A stretch of DNA of 64,000 nucleotides from Spirodela intermedia (GCA_902729315.2 LR746274.1:4739037-4803036); one strand, 5' to 3'. Counted from the first letter of the stretch, positions 22,871-37,600 are shown. Notes: generated from the letters alone by a model not told the origin. Made by a program: numbers and translations.

Positions 22871-23755
22871 TCACACAGCCTGAAGAAGAAGAGTGACTTC
22901 AATATGAGAACTGGGCATTTGGATTCATAAATCTAGTAGGATTCCCAAAGGAAATATTGGAACAAAACACTTGAAATAACAAGACATGTATAACATAGAA
23001 GAATCATATACTGCCAGCTAATAACAGACTTGATGTTTCAAACAGGATGTCAGTATTTCGATGCCACTTCAAGCTGTAAGTGATTTTCATCAGCATAAGA
23101 TAATTTTTTCTCCAGAGACTTTAACTGCATAAAACGGATACTGCGCCAAAATGAGCTATCTTCAATAAGTTTTCAGATGACAAGATGGAGCAGACCAAGA
23201 ATTCCAAAGGAAACATCATTCGGTGTTGAATTATAAACATATAAATGCGCCAGAATTAATTAAACTAGACAGTGGGGTCGTTCATCAAATTAAAAAGAAG
23301 TAGAGTTCCAGTTTGAATCCAAATAGTTGTCACACAGTGCAACCTGAAGGATAACTAACTGTTTCCTAAAGAGAGTAGTTAGGAGAAAGATGACATTAAA
23401 AGCAATCAAATAAATGATTTTACCTAAGAAACGCAATTACAAAGGACATGAAAATGGAAGGAAACAGACATCTTGCACATTATTTAGCCTTTCTTATGAC
23501 GGATAGAATATTCTGTTATCTGGACAAACCATATGATTCATCTTGAGCTGGGGGAATTTATGACAGATAAAACAGTCCAGTTGATCACCCAGTGCCCAAA
23601 AGCCACCTGATTTCTTCTACAGTTTAACGTTTTACATAATGAGGTGGCTTTAAGTCATTCGGAGATATAGTCAACTGTTAAGATCACACCCCCACCATTG
23701 ATGCATAACTATCCCACCCCACGTTTGTGGGACATCATGCATTCCATCCTACCCT

Positions 23756-23777
23756 GAGAGAGAGAGAGAGAGAGAGA
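23756..23777. repeat. (GA)n microsatellite
   Basis: About 11 GA units lie in the leader intron of the YTH gene. Confidence 0.9.
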
Positions 23778-24386
23778 AATTCCTTCAAACACTTGTACTA
23801 GGAATTCCATCCTAGATAACTCTGAGAAAAAAAAATGTGATGCAGGATAAAAAAAGGTAGCCTTTACTAATGTAGACCCGATGAATGCAGTTCATGAAAC
23901 TTCTTTGTCATGTAAAAAGAATGTAACTGTTACATAAAAAATTGTCCAGAAAGCGAGGAGACAATGCAAAATTAACGATAACACTAACTCATGAACTTGC
24001 AAAAAAATTCCAAGTCCAAAAACTAGACTTCAAATTGCGTAATAAGATTTAAATAATATGTAATCTAATTAATTCAGGAACGGACAAGAAACAAAGAGAG
24101 ATAAAAGGGAGAAATAAGAGAGCAAAACGTGATTGTTTATGTTCGAAGGTTGAAGGAATAATCAAAGCCAACAAATAAATCATGAGTAATCAAAGCCCAC
24201 AACCAAAGCAAAAGTCTTGTCCAGACCATAAGGTGGGCTTGAAATGTCAAGCAATCGCTGGTTTATCAGCATTAGATGTGGGGCGCAGAAAGTTTTTGGG
24301 TATTTCGAACGCTTGAAAACCATCGAATGACATGCTGTTTTTATTTGGAAAAAACTAGGCAAACGGTTCCGAGAGAAATCTAACGC

Positions 24387-24720
24387 TATGCTTCCGATTT
24401 CCCCCTTTAACTCAAGAGGGTCGCTTTCATCCCCATCAAACGAAGGAAACGGAATACGAAAAGCAACGACAACAGCAATGCAGTTTTCGAGCGAGAGAGA
24501 GAGAGAGCCCAAACCTGAAACGAAGGCTTGCCCGGCCACACGACACCTACAGCAATGCAGTTTAAACGAGCGACCGCAAGAGAGATAGAAAGCTATGCTC
24601 TTACCTGAAACGAGGGCTTGCCGGCCTGGCCAAGCGAAATCGTCGGGTGCGAACTTTACAGGCAGAAAACGCCGAGAGTGGAAGTGGTTAGGCCGTCGGG
24701 GGGTTTTAGGCGGCAAGGAA
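24387..24720 (-). other. GC-rich 5' leader region of the YTH gene
   Basis: On the minus strand this GC-richer island precedes the coding part by about 1.8 kb and most likely holds the promoter-proximal leader exon. A strong donor, TTTCAG|GTAAGAG, is at about 24,604. A long frame (178 codons, to 24,180) crosses it but has no recognisable domain and runs through the donor, so I treat it as non-coding leader. Two similar blocks, 24,548-24,626 and 24,471-24,537, are a tandem duplication that copies the donor context. Confidence 0.5.
24471..24626 (-). repeat. Tandem duplication around the leader splice donor
   Basis: Both copies (minus strand) contain GGCCGG(G)CAAGCC.TCGTTTCAGGT, then CGCTCG and AAACTGCATTGCTGT. 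The first copy continues GTAAGAG (a strong donor), the second GTTTGGG (a weak donor). Copies are about 75-80 bp apart. The second contains a short (CT)n run in place of other bases. Confidence 0.75.
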
Positions 24721-26589
24721 AGAAAGGTGTGTCATCTTCCTACTCGGGCCGGCAGAGTTGGATTTCAAAAAAGATCCACACGTAATAACTTTGTTCATAC
24801 AGATTTAAAAGGGAATGGTGCTGAAGTATTTAGAAACAATTTCCTTAGAACCTTGCACTGGCCAATGACTTCCAACTATCAAACCACTCCTCTGGTGAGA
24901 GTCGTTCTGGAAGCTCAGTGAATCTAAATTTTACATTTTAATAAAGAAGCCACATTTTTTTTCAGAGGTGAACCCTTCAATTTGAGGTTTTCTAGCATGT
25001 TTGAATAATCGAATATTACATCTGTGTCCTTTGTTATGCATTTTTTAAAGAATGAAATAATCATTTTTTTAAAGGTGCTACTCACACAAGCTTTACCTAG
25101 AAAATATGAAACGCAAGGTCAATTTTTTCTATTTTTAGTTCTTCAAACTTATAGGTTAATTTAATAATAATGTTAAGGATGCAACAAGGCACATAGGAAG
25201 AGCACTAGTTTTCAAAATTTTCTTCATAAAAGAGATCCTTTTATATTCTATTGCACATGGAGATACACCAACTCTCTAAACACAGCTCACTTTATGTAAT
25301 ATTTATCTTCATCTTCTTTATGTCATCTCAACCAATTAACTTTTAAAACTATTCTCATTTGATATCGACAAAATATATGGAATGTAAAAGAATAATGCTT
25401 GGATGGTAAGCATGTTGCTTGGATGATATGAAATAAGCATTATGCTTTGGATGATAAGCATGGACACTATTAATATCATATTGAATTTTAATCGGTTCAT
25501 TTTATGCACTTATGACTGATGCTAATGTTCTAACTAAATAATACCAACAACATGGATTATATTGGAGTTATAAGAAAGTAAATGAGTCTTAGAAATTGTA
25601 TCAATAGTCTCTGAAATGTCAATAGCTCACTATTAAGCATGAAGTAAAACTAAAATCCAATAAGAAAATATTAAAGATAAATAATGGCCAAGAAAAAAAT
25701 GAGACAAAGGTTGCAAAGAGAGAATTGAGGGAATAAGACTTTGCTTCCATAAATATTAAATGATACTTTGATCAGAATAATGACTTAAATACGCTATTGT
25801 TTGATTATACTTAGTTAATACTGATCTTATGAACACAACTCAAAGGAGATCAACCATATAATATGCATATAGTAGCATATGGGGGGGGGGGGGGGAGATG
25901 ACTAAAAACTTAGAAAATTTGTAGCAATTGTAACATTCTTTACTAATTGAAATATAAAGTAGGAGGGTCATGCCAATCAAATAATAAAATTTTAAGGTTG
26001 AATAAATTAGGTGTTTGCTACAACTAACATTTGTAGTGAGTCTAGAAGCTAGGAATTCATTGAAGGGTTACATGTGGCTAAGTGGAACAATAAGATGGGG
26101 GAAGGGGGAGGTAAATTTGTCTCCTATTGGTTTTATTATATTTTTCTATTATATTTACAAGTGTATGTGTCAACGTAAGTTCTCACATAGTTTCTCTATG
26201 ATGGATATTGATTCACTTAACTTTTTGCTCTCTCTATGCAAGTTCATTATAGTCTCTCTTTCTCTCATCACACCTAAGAACACATAATTTGTATATTGGT
26301 TCGCCCCTCATTAGGCTACATCTAGTCCTAGAATATCTTATCTACTATAGTTTCCTATTTCTCCCTAAAAATATAGGCTAACTTTACGAGATTAGTGGCC
26401 CAATCACTTTAGTTTGGATTTTGTAGATATCACACCCTTCATGGACACAATATGACTCTCAACACCACATGTCTTAGTCAAATACATTAATCTCCTCAAA
26501 GATTGTTCTCTCTTCATGGAGACTAACATGCTCTCCACCTATTGTGACTTAGCCCAAATCTCTCTCCACTCATCACCCAAATATCTTAA
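24721..26589. other. AT-rich intergenic DNA, nothing firm
   Basis: No gene is seen. A 15-base G run lies at 25,881-25,895. Frames at 24,595-24,921 and 26,015-26,287 have no recognisable content. Confidence 0.5.
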
Positions 26590-28347
26590 TAATGTCTTCA
26601 TAATCATGACTTAATAATTAGTTAAGAATATACTTTTAGTATTACTCATAATAAATATATTTAAATTTAAGTTAAACTCATAAAAATGATTTTAATTAAT
26701 TAATATTAAATTTTGACTAATTATGTGATTTTATGTGAATTTATATAATTTTTATAATCATATTTTAAAGATAAAATAAAGAAAAATAAAATAAATAAAG
26801 AATAGAAAAAATGAGGGACCCCACTGGCCAGCCAAGACCCCAAAGCGGATCTAGAGGGCACTACACAAATCAAAAGTACAATCAAGGGAGCCACAAGTTA
26901 AGGGCTCAAGTGGCTAAGGGACCCATGTAGAGCATGTGTACGTCACTCTCCTTCCACATCACTAGGGGCCAATTAAGCATAAAGCAATGAGTGATGGTCG
27001 TACACATGTGTGTATTTGAGGGCAGACCACCTCACTTAGCCCTCTCCCTAGGTACATTTTTTTTTTAGGAGAGGGAACTTGAACACAAAAAGAGATATTG
27101 ATATATATTTATCTCATACTTCAAAAAACAACCGATGTGGGACTAAACTCACGTCAATGCTCACCGGCTAGTTTTATACCTAAAATGCTCATGTCTTATA
27201 AGAAGGAAATTCTCCCATGACATCATTAGGTCAACGGTATACGTGTAGTTCACTATCTCTCTCTCACACAACCAAGTGACTAGCAAGGATTTGAATCCCA
27301 CTAGAGTCAAAATTTATATTTTTTTCTATTTAACTCTCAATTTTTCTGCAAACCATTGGTCAACGATCAAGCTATTAGAATCGTTTGATCATCGACATAA
27401 ATATCGTCAATGTTATTTGTCAATCATCATTAGTAACTGACCACGGATTTCAAAATATAAAAATAATAAATTATTTGAGAAAAACATTTTCAATTGATTG
27501 ACGAATCAGTTGTCATAGAGAATGAGACAATTCAGCGAGAGATGAGTCGCCACCTCTCTAGAACATATCAAATGTAGTAAAAAATTTCCTTTTGCTTTGC
27601 GTACTTGAGGAAGTTCCTTAGATGCACCTCACCTTCATACATCTCATCTTTATTGGGTGATAGTCATTGAAGATGATTTGTTAACTCATCTCATCAATTT
27701 CTAGACTTCGTAAGAAGATCTAAAGATTGTCCACCTTGTGAATGCCCAAGAAGACCATTTGAGGTTATAAATATCACACAAAAATCCTTCTAAATGCTCA
27801 AAATTTTGATGATCGCCATTGTGACACTAAAACTTTATCTTTTCTATTTTAAACTTAACTATTATTTAAATTAATGAGATTTTATATAATTTTAAATTTC
27901 AAAAATCTTCTTTAGTCAATTATAATTTTTTTTGGCTTTTATAGATCTTAATTGGATCAATAAAGTCATAACTAATCATTTACACAAGAATCACTGAGCA
28001 GAACTCTATTTCCAATTGAATCACATTTATTAAGGTGATGACACCATCCTAACATCCACACCCAAATTTTCCTTTTGAATAAATTTTTAAATATATTTTC
28101 TCTTTATCGTTTAGTCTAAAATTCATAAAAAATTATATTTTTAAAGAATTTTATTAAAAAAATTACCTGATATTCTATTATATCTATGTGATTGATTTGA
28201 AATTATTTTACTATTTTTAAAGCCTTTTGTTAAATTATAATTAATGTATCTATACTGAAATACTTCTAAAAATTTAAAAATTAGTATTTTCTAGTTTCAT
28301 AAATTTTAAATTTATGTGATTTATTATAAAATGATGAAACCACGTCA
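26590..28347 (+). mobile_element. Solo-LTR-like element, copy 2
   Basis: This is the same family and orientation as 13,023-14,966. It runs from TAATGTCTTCATAATC to ACCACGTCA. Flanks read CTTAA on the left and CTTAT on the right, a 4-of-5 match that could be the target duplication. Landmarks include GAGGGACC near 26,813, TGTGGGACTAAACTCA near 27,136, the B-box-like AAGGATTTGAATCCC at 27,287-27,301 and the GATGAGTCGCCACC block near 27,541. There is no ORF. Confidence 0.65.
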
Positions 28348-31300
28348 CTTATTTCTGAAAGAGAGTTATGAATTTTTTTTTAAAGTACATAGCATCTTGA
28401 CTTTGATGAATGAAGTAGTTTCTTCCTTTGAGCATGAATGATTCTTGTAAAGAGATTTATTTGTTCATCATTAAGTCTTGCTCTTCTTAAACTCTTTTTT
28501 ATATTATCCAATGTCCTCTAGTCTTTCATCACTTGAAAATGGTCATGCAAATTTAAATTTATTCTTGTTGCTTTAATGGCACACTAGTGACCTTTCCTTG
28601 TTCTTTTATTTTTAGCTTGCTATTCTCACATTTGTTGTCATTGAGACTTTGTCTAGACGTTCTTAATTTATCAAGAGATATTTTTACTTCTAGGCTTGTG
28701 ATAGCTTTAAATTTTTATCTTGAGTGTCGTTGAAGTCAAATATTTTATCTATCAAAGAATTTAATATTTGGGCTGAAACTAATTTGAATTTATTTAGGAT
28801 AAGCGCAAGTTAATCCTAAAGGAATTAGAGATTGGTGCTTTTGTAGTTAGTATTTTAATTAAATAGAATATAATGATGAGAGGGAAGAGGATGATTAATG
28901 GTATAAGAACAAGAGAGATATCTGCAATCTAAGTGTGGAAAAAGGGGAATTTAAAGGTGAATAATGAATAGAGAGTGACACTCATTGGATGATTGAAAAA
29001 TCGTATATAAATCCTAAGCCCATTTATTTTAAGGTTACAACTACCTAAATTTGTTGTTCACGTGTAAAACACATTAGATCTAGAAAAACAAATGTTGAGC
29101 CTTTATATTTCACCAAGGTCAAGTGGTTTTCTGTTCAAGGAAACCTTCTCTATGATCTAGAATGATGCACTTGAGTCAACCAAAACATATCAAGAATGAT
29201 GTGAAACTTTAATACTATTTCATACAAGTAGGCTGAATGTTGGGGCATCCAAAGTTGGGTCCTCCCCCCCAAATAATGGCTTAAATTTTTGAGAGTTACA
29301 CAAGATAGAGAGGTACACTTGTAGGGTTGGTCTACCAATTTTCGTGGCCTAATCCATTCTACATCATTGGATCTGAGGCTATAGGTGGGTTAGGGTCACA
29401 ACCTCAATTTAGCTGAGATGAAATAGAAGTTGGTTTCATCTTGAGCTAATATGGGACGTTTGATCTAGAAAATAGATCATAGTCATACGATCTTCCTTAT
29501 TGCTAAATTTTTTTGTACTCATAATATGTTTCATCTATCGTTGATCATGTGGACACACTCAATGGCTTCCGATCTTCATTTGGTGGTGCCATGTGTTAGA
29601 GTATGTTGGCTTCTGCTCAATATCATCTCTAGATCAAATCTTATTTATTGAAGCATATGTCGATCTTCTAGATAATATCTCATTTGTTGAAGTGTGATTG
29701 ACTTCTAAAATTTCATAAAATAATTTTGAAAATTCCTAGAATGCTCTCACATTAGTAATTTTTTTAATTATAATAAAAATATATCAGAAAATTTTTAAAA
29801 AGTTATCATGAAATATTAAAATTTATCTAAAATGCATAGAAATGAGAAATATTTATTTTTCATATGATAAGATGATATCTTATGCATTAAAAGCTCATAA
29901 AAAATGATAGTTCTCACTCTTTGAACCTAATAATCAGCATGTTGTTAGGTTTGTCTAAATTATGTTGTTAAGCTTGACTTTTTTCCACGTATTCTACCAA
30001 CATGTTTGCTCATTTCTTACTTTGAGGCTTATTATTTCACATTAGTTATCTTTAAAGCTTGGCCTAGAGATATGTGATTTATCAATAATTGTCTTTACTT
30101 TTGGGGTTGAGTCTAAATAAGTGCATTCAATCTGTCATTTTATCCACTTGTTTTGCTGACATGTTATCATTCAGGGTATGTGACAAGGACTTCCCTTTTT
30201 TCATGGGTCACTGATGGCTTCATGTAAACACTTTAATTTTACTATTGTATAATATTAGAGTTTGAACTTACTTGAGACATTGATCCTCTAATACTTTTTT
30301 CATATTTCTTGCTCATTTTTTTAAGATATCTTCATTGAGATTTCGATTTTGAATCCTACCAATAACTTCATTTTTCATGATTTTTGAATATTTTGGTTGT
30401 CGAGAGTTTAACCTTGTCGTTGCTGAAGTCGAGTCTAAATCCAACATGTGACTTTTTATTTCTTGATTTTTGAGAAACTTCATCACATGTGTTGACACCT
30501 AATTTTTTGTACTTATATATGAACTATGTGATGTTGTACTAAATTCATCATGAAAATATCTCAATGATATAACTCTTTAGATTCATTATTAACCATAGGA
30601 TTATTAAAAAATCATCAATATATTATTCAATAAATTTTAGATAAATATTTTATAAATAAATTTCTACTTAGAAGTGTCAAAACTAAGTGCAATCAACATT
30701 AGTATGTCTCAAATGTTAAAACTCAATTATGAAGCTTTGCAAATAAAGGCCACCTAATGGGGTTGCAATTATGAAGATGCACTTAGGGCCTATCATCATT
30801 ATAGCTTGTAAAAGTCAAAGTAAATAGCCACCTAATGGGGTTGTGGGCTTCTAGTAATGAAATCTCCAATATATGACTAATGTTGAAGATAACTTAAGTG
30901 ACATATGTGATAGAGGAATCTAAGGTCCACAAGGACGAAAGCAAGAATTTCACAAAAAAAGGGACATATTTGATCATAACTGCCATCATTCTTAGTTTGC
31001 TCATCTCTCCTTTATTTACATGACTCTAATTCATTGGATAAGGAATTATAAACTTAAGGAACAAAATTTAATTCTACTAGTTACTAGATTAATAGAAAGT
31101 TATGATGGTGGCCCATATCACATACTAATGTCAACCACGTTGGAAACATACACATGACTAGTGTAACATTTCATGTGGCAAGACTTAACCAAGAAGAGGT
31201 GCTTGAATAGTTTACCTCTTTGTTTTCTTTTCGTCCATCTTTCATTGCCATTATAATTTCCCTTTCACACCACATAACTCAAATAGAGGCATAAATCTTT

Positions 31301-32932
31301 GATTGTGGTTTGATTTTTTTGACCTACATCAACTCTCATAGGACACCTCATTCTTGAGTTCTTAGTATATAATCTATTGAATTTTAGACCAAACTTATAT
31401 GAATATTTTTTAATCTTGATATTAGTTAACTCTAAGATGTCTAGCCTGTTTTTTCAAAGTCTTAAGTCTTATGGTATATGAGGATCTAGAATTGTAGGAC
31501 TCAAAAGTTTTTGAAGTGATTTGGGCTCTTACCTTTGTATACTCTTCACAAACAACACCATTCTTGGCTTCTCACCAGATCAGATCTCTTGATCAAAATA
31601 GATGTTTATCACTCTCAGCTCCTACAGAATTTCACTTTAAAATTCTATATGTAAATATTCACAATTATAAGATACCATAAATTGATTAATGTATTGAACA
31701 CCCTTGATTGATTAAAAAATATCAATCACATATTTATCTCATAAATAATGGGAAAGATTTTATCATAGTATATTTTCAGATGATGATGCGAATTTGAGAT
31801 GTGCTCAAAATTTTGATAAAGACAATGATGATTGAGACATAATTTTTAGCATCCTCTTCTCATAAGAATGTTGGCTCAATGTGAAGCATGCTGCTACTTC
31901 GATCTAATTAGTGAAGATTTAGTGAAACTTGAACTTTGTTCCTCAACTTGTTAGTTTTCTATTGTTTTGACCAGGAGTAAATACCTTATGACTTATCTCA
32001 ACATTTTCTATTGAAAAGATCAATGTAAATATTGAAATCATAGAGGGGTTAAAGATGATCTCTCAAGACTGATTAACCATTATAAAGGTGTTTTATTTAA
32101 AGAAAATGAAATTCAAAAACCTCCCTCATTTTCCTCCATTTCTTATTATTTATATTTCAAACAATAGTTAGAAATTGAAATGATTGAAAAATCAATATGC
32201 TGTGTCATTTAGGCCTTTTGAATATCTTAGACCAAAATCAATATATGTTACCATGTAGAAGCCAAGTTTCTATTTGAAACATAGAACAAGTCTAATAAGA
32301 ATCTGATATCATTAAAATACAATCAATAATATGTTATTCAACATGCCAAGTAGATGCTGAATCATAATCTCAATGTATAAAATCATAGCTTTAGTGATTT
32401 AAAATATTTATTTTTTCTAAAATATATTCATTAATATTTAGAAATTGTCATGACACATCTATTTAATTCATATCCTCAATATCAAATTCTGAACATAAAA
32501 TATAGTGTTTATCCTTTCATCTAAACACTTCACATCTCATACATATACATTCCATATATTCAACATTATTACTTAAATTAAAAAATAAATTACTAATATT
32601 TGTATGAATCATGAAAATGAATCCAGGTAGATAGTATTTAGTTTTAGAGCCTTTTTTTGATGCTCTTAGTTTTGATGCCTCGAAATGAAAATTAATTATT
32701 TGATATTAATGTTTATTTATATACTTCACTTATATATTTTAATGCTTAATATATTAAACAAAACAACCATATTGATTTTATTTCTTAAATGAATATGATT
32801 TGACTTCTAGAAATTAAATCTAAGGTTTAATTATTTGAGATTAAGTTATTTGTTTACCTTACGAATACTTGAGGATAAAGAGTTATAAAGATCTATGAAC
32901 TAATAGTTAAGTATATGATCATTTAGTATGAG
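28348..32932. other. AT-rich intergenic DNA, no gene seen
   Basis: No frame above 62 codons has meaningful content. A short direct repeat, GCCACCTAATGGGGTTG, occurs near 30,749 and again near 30,826. Otherwise I see nothing supportable. Confidence 0.5.
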
Positions 32933-34669
32933 TGATGTGACTTTGTCGTTGTATAGTAAATCACGTAAATTTAAAATTTATCAAACTAGAAAATATGAAT
33001 TTTAAAATGTTTAGAAGTATTTCTGAACAAATATATCAATTATAATTCAATAAAACTTTTAAAAATACTAGTAATTTTCCAGGTCAATCACAAAGATGTA
33101 ATATAATATTGGGTAATTATTCAGAATTATACTTAAAGAATACTATTTTCTATGAATTTTATATTAGGAAATAAAAATGAAATATATTTAAAATTCACGA
33201 AAAAAGGAAATAAGGGTGCGAACATCAGGATGACGTTAGTGCCCGGCGAATGCAAATCGGACAAAAATAGAGTTTCACCTAGTGATTCTTATGTAAGTAA
33301 TTATAGACAATTTAATTGATCAAATTAAGATCTGTAAAAGCTAGAAGAATCGTAATTAAATGGAGTATATCTTGGTAAATTTAAATCACATAAATTATCA
33401 CTAAATGAAGTAAAAATTAAGTTGAAAGTCGGAAAATAGAGTTTCGCCGTCGCGGTGGCAATGCGTTGGCAGTGCACCAAAATCCTAAGCATTCGGGAGG
33501 ATCGTCATGTAGTGTCCACAACCTCGAAGTCTAGAGATCAATGACATGGGCAATCTTTAGATCTCCTTGCGAAGTCTAGAGATCAATGAAATGGGTCGTC
33601 AAATCGTCTCCAGCGGCTATCACTTAGCGGAGTGGAAAAATGGTGACTTTGCGACTCTCTAGCTACTGTCACCCGATGGAGAGGAACTAGATGGAGGTGG
33701 GGCACATGTCAAGGAGCTTCATCCTCAAGTCCACGTAACAAGAGTAGGCTCTTCATCGCATCTGGTATACTCTTAGGAGGTGGTGACTCGTCTCTCGGTA
33801 GATCGTCCTCTTCCCGACGACGACTTATTCGTCGATCAATCGAAGATGCTTTACTTGATGGATTCATGATCCTTTTATCGTGAATCGTTCAACAATTTTA
33901 GTAATAATACTTCGCGAATCACGTTGACGAGATTTTCGCTGATGATCTAGCGATTATGGCGGCTTAATCCTTCATCGGCGATCTACAGGAAAGTCGCAAT
34001 AATCAGATAAAAATATGAGTTTTGGCTCTAGGAGGATTTGAACCCGCGTCGGTTGCTCATCTACATGAGAGAGATTGACATAAGTACTCTAATACCTTTA
34101 TTAAATGATGTTATCATGGTATATCTCTATTATAAATAAGGGATATTATAGGTATTAAAATCATCGAATCCTTCTGGGGAAGGTGTGATGCGAGTTTAGT
34201 CCTACATCGTTTGTGTGCCGAAGTTTTGGGTGAATATATAATAATATTACATTTGCAATCAAGTCCTTTTCTCCTACGTGTACGACCATTCCTTACCCCA
34301 CAGTTGGCTAGCCACTAGTGACATGGAAGGAGAGTGGTGTACACGTGATCCTATTGGTCCTAACCACTCGAGCCCCTACTCGTGGCTACTCCCCGAATGT
34401 GCTTCCGACTCACTTACAGGCCCAGCTAGCCAGCGGGTCCCCCCCATTTTGCTCTATTTTCATTTTTATTTCTTTTTCTTCATTTATCTCAAAAGTAAGA
34501 CTGTAAAAATCATATAAATTTGTATAAAATCACATAATTATTCAAAAATTCACATTAATCAATTGAAAATCCCTTTTCACATTTTAACATAAATATAAGT
34601 CTATTTATCATGAGTTAAAGCTAAAACTATATTATTTATTAATTATTAACTCATGATAAAGACTTATCA
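32933..34669 (-). mobile_element. Solo-LTR-like element with perfect target duplication
   Basis: This is the same family as the elements at 13,023 and 26,590, inverted. On the plus strand it starts TGATGTGAC and ends GACTTATCA. It is flanked on both sides by ATGAG (32,928-32,932 and 34,670-34,674), a 5-bp target duplication typical of integrase-mediated insertion. It is 1,737 bp with no ORF. The B-box-like motif GGGTTCAAATCC lies on the minus strand at about 34,036-34,047. TG/CA termini plus the duplication make solo LTR the best reading. Confidence 0.8.
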
Positions 34670-34674
34670 ATGAG

Positions 34675-37600
34675 TCTACAGATGTGTAGAAATATTCACG
34701 AAAGTGATATTTGGTGTGGATTATGTGTATGATCTAATGATAGTATTATAGTGGTCATCTATTCTATATCCTTTTTAGATGATATTAGATAGAGTTTTTA
34801 AGCCATCACACACATTAACTCAATAAGAGAATAAATAATGTATCAAAGATTCAAATTGAGAAGGAATATCTCAACAATAACATGCTAGATGATTATTTAG
34901 ATCAAAAGTGAAGTAAAAATTTGATGATCTAGAGTTGTGTTCTCCATCAAGTTTAGGAATTTCAGTTCAAAATTGAATTCAAATGACCAAAAAAATAAGG
35001 AGCTTCAAATCTTGGAATATCTCTATGTGATTAGTGTGTATTCAAAAACTAACTAGCTTTTAAACTAGTATTTCAAATATTAGAGAGTCAAAAAAGTAAG
35101 GAAACCAGCATGAGACAAATGCTTATATATTGGATGAGTAATCTAAATTAATTGGTCAACTCATTTGCTCTGATCTTTACTCTCCATTAGGTCCTAAGCT
35201 AATTGAGTGGTGAAGGAAGAGTGTTTTTAACAAAGGCATAAAGTGCTGATATTTATATTTAGTTCAAAAAGGGTTATTTCTATTGAGACAAAATAATGTC
35301 ATTTGGGCTGCTAAGCTTGTCAAAATCAATGTGTATTCATGTGGAGAATAGTTAGTACTAGATGGTAATTCTTTTTTGGACTTAAAAATAGCTGGGTGAA
35401 GGGTGGATCAATAAATATCATATTTTTTTTATTGAGGGAGTATTAGGAGATTTAACCATAACATGTGTGTCAACACATCCATTGCCTAGTGTTGACATGA
35501 AATCTGAAAAATGATCAAAACTTCTAGAAATTCTAATTCCACGATTTTGGTGTTTCAAGTAGCCTTACTGTTTCAACCTCTTGTTGATTTTAAAATATTT
35601 AAATGATGAAAAATAGATATAAGAAATATAATAGATTGAATTATAATTATAATATTAAATTTAATCTTTATATATGTGAATATTTGGACATATTGGTGTA
35701 TTATATTAATTGAAAATGTTTTGATAATATATTTTCATGAAATGAGATGCAAAGATGTTAGTTCTATGATTGTGCATGACACTCAAGATTAGAAATCTGG
35801 AATCTTAACTGATAATCTACTCTAAATCATTACTTTCCCATTCATTGTCATACTTGCTGAAAATTATGAAAAATATCACCATTAAAAAGTAATGATTTGG
35901 TCATTAAAGAATGGTTGAATGATCAAATTAAAATGGTGAAATGAAATCTAAAACTATAATAAATTTCCAGAAATTGAAATGATATTTTTCAAATCAATTC
36001 TGCTCATTATTCTATAGATTACATCATAATTATATTATTTCTAATTCAAATATTAATTGAACAGTGGTTTTGAATTAATAGAGATAACAAAGTATTCATA
36101 TTAAGTAATGAAATAAATATTCAATGAAGTCAATTTCATCTATATTTCATTTGAGATGTTTCTGATATAATTGACATCAAAAGTAGTACTTTATTTTGAG
36201 ATGTGTTTCAAAGATAACAAATTCTTATATGTCTAAATCAATACCTTCATATATCAATGTTAATAGATAACAACTACACTATTGGTTTAAAAACAGAGGA
36301 TTTCCAAACTCTTAAAGGATTCATCATATTAATTATAAATGGTTTGAGCTTATATATATATATATATATTTATAATTAAATATTTCAACTATATTCACAT
36401 CTTTACTCATGTAAAGATGTGATATAGAATGATATAATTTGATTTATTCATCTCCGATACATATGTTTGTTATTATCAAAAAATTTCAGTTGAGTGTATT
36501 TGCTTCCTTGGTAATGAAAAGTCTTGAGTCTTCTTTCATTAAAGTAAGTTGATTCTATTCTTAGTTGAATTTTTCCATTCAAAGAGAGTAGAATTACTTC
36601 CTTAATATGATAACTTGGTCCTAGACTTTTTAGTTAGCCAGGTTTACTCACTTCCTATCAATACTATAAATTTATCGATATGCTATTTCATGATCTCTCT
36701 CATTCTATTATAAAACTCATTTTTACAAAATGAACTAACTCAAGACTTTATGTCCCATAAAATACAAGGGCACATTGAGTTTTGCTAACAATCTTTAAAT
36801 CACACAGCACTTTATTATGTGATATTAAATTTTTTATGAATATTCTTATAACCATGAAAAAAAATTGATCAAAGAATTTTCTTATAGCTTCTTTGTACCT
36901 TTTCAAAATAACACTAAAATTAGAAATTCTTATCGTATTTTCATATTTTATTGTATTTCCTTTGGACTGATTTTTTTTCAAGGACATACTACTTACAATT
37001 GGTAAATCGTTAATAATTGGAGTTTATTTGGCCCTTCAAATAGTTAATGTAGTATACTCTGCAATGCCCAAGAGATGAGTTTAGCACAACTTGAATAGGT
37101 TGGTATGTTAGCACCTTAAGTTGAGAGACAATGAGAAAGCCCCTCTTGAACATCTTGAATGGTTCTTATTTGGAAGAATTGATTGGTTAAGGTTCAAGTG
37201 TTTGCATTCCCAATGACCAGATTTGACATCCACCATGGTTTGTTTTTGACTATAAGTATGAATCTATTGTTGCTAGGTGAAGAGTGTCAGCTTATTTATC
37301 TTAGTATGAATCCCTTAAATTTACAATAAAATTCATTGTATGGTTTCTGATGTGAAATTCATTCATTAAGATTCACTATCACAATGTTGACTATGAGATA
37401 TGTTAATAAATGTCCAATTCGGAAAAATAGAAATATTTATGGATTTATGATATTATAATCATTGGATATTTTAATAATTCTTTATTAAATTTGAGGTCTA
37501 GGTATTTTCTCATTGTCAAAATCTTAGCAATGAGAAGTTAACAACATAAGCAATCTTATTTATCACCAATAGTTTGCATTCAATTTAATATTCATAGTAT

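Noticed and set aside
24180-24716. 178-codon frame on the minus strand
   Set aside because: It runs through a strong splice donor and a tandem duplication, has no recognisable domain, and fits a GC-rich leader better.
34036-34060. tRNA gene suggested by a T-loop-like GGTTCAAATCC
   Set aside because: No D-arm, anticodon arm or acceptor stem can be drawn. The motif recurs inside LTR copies.
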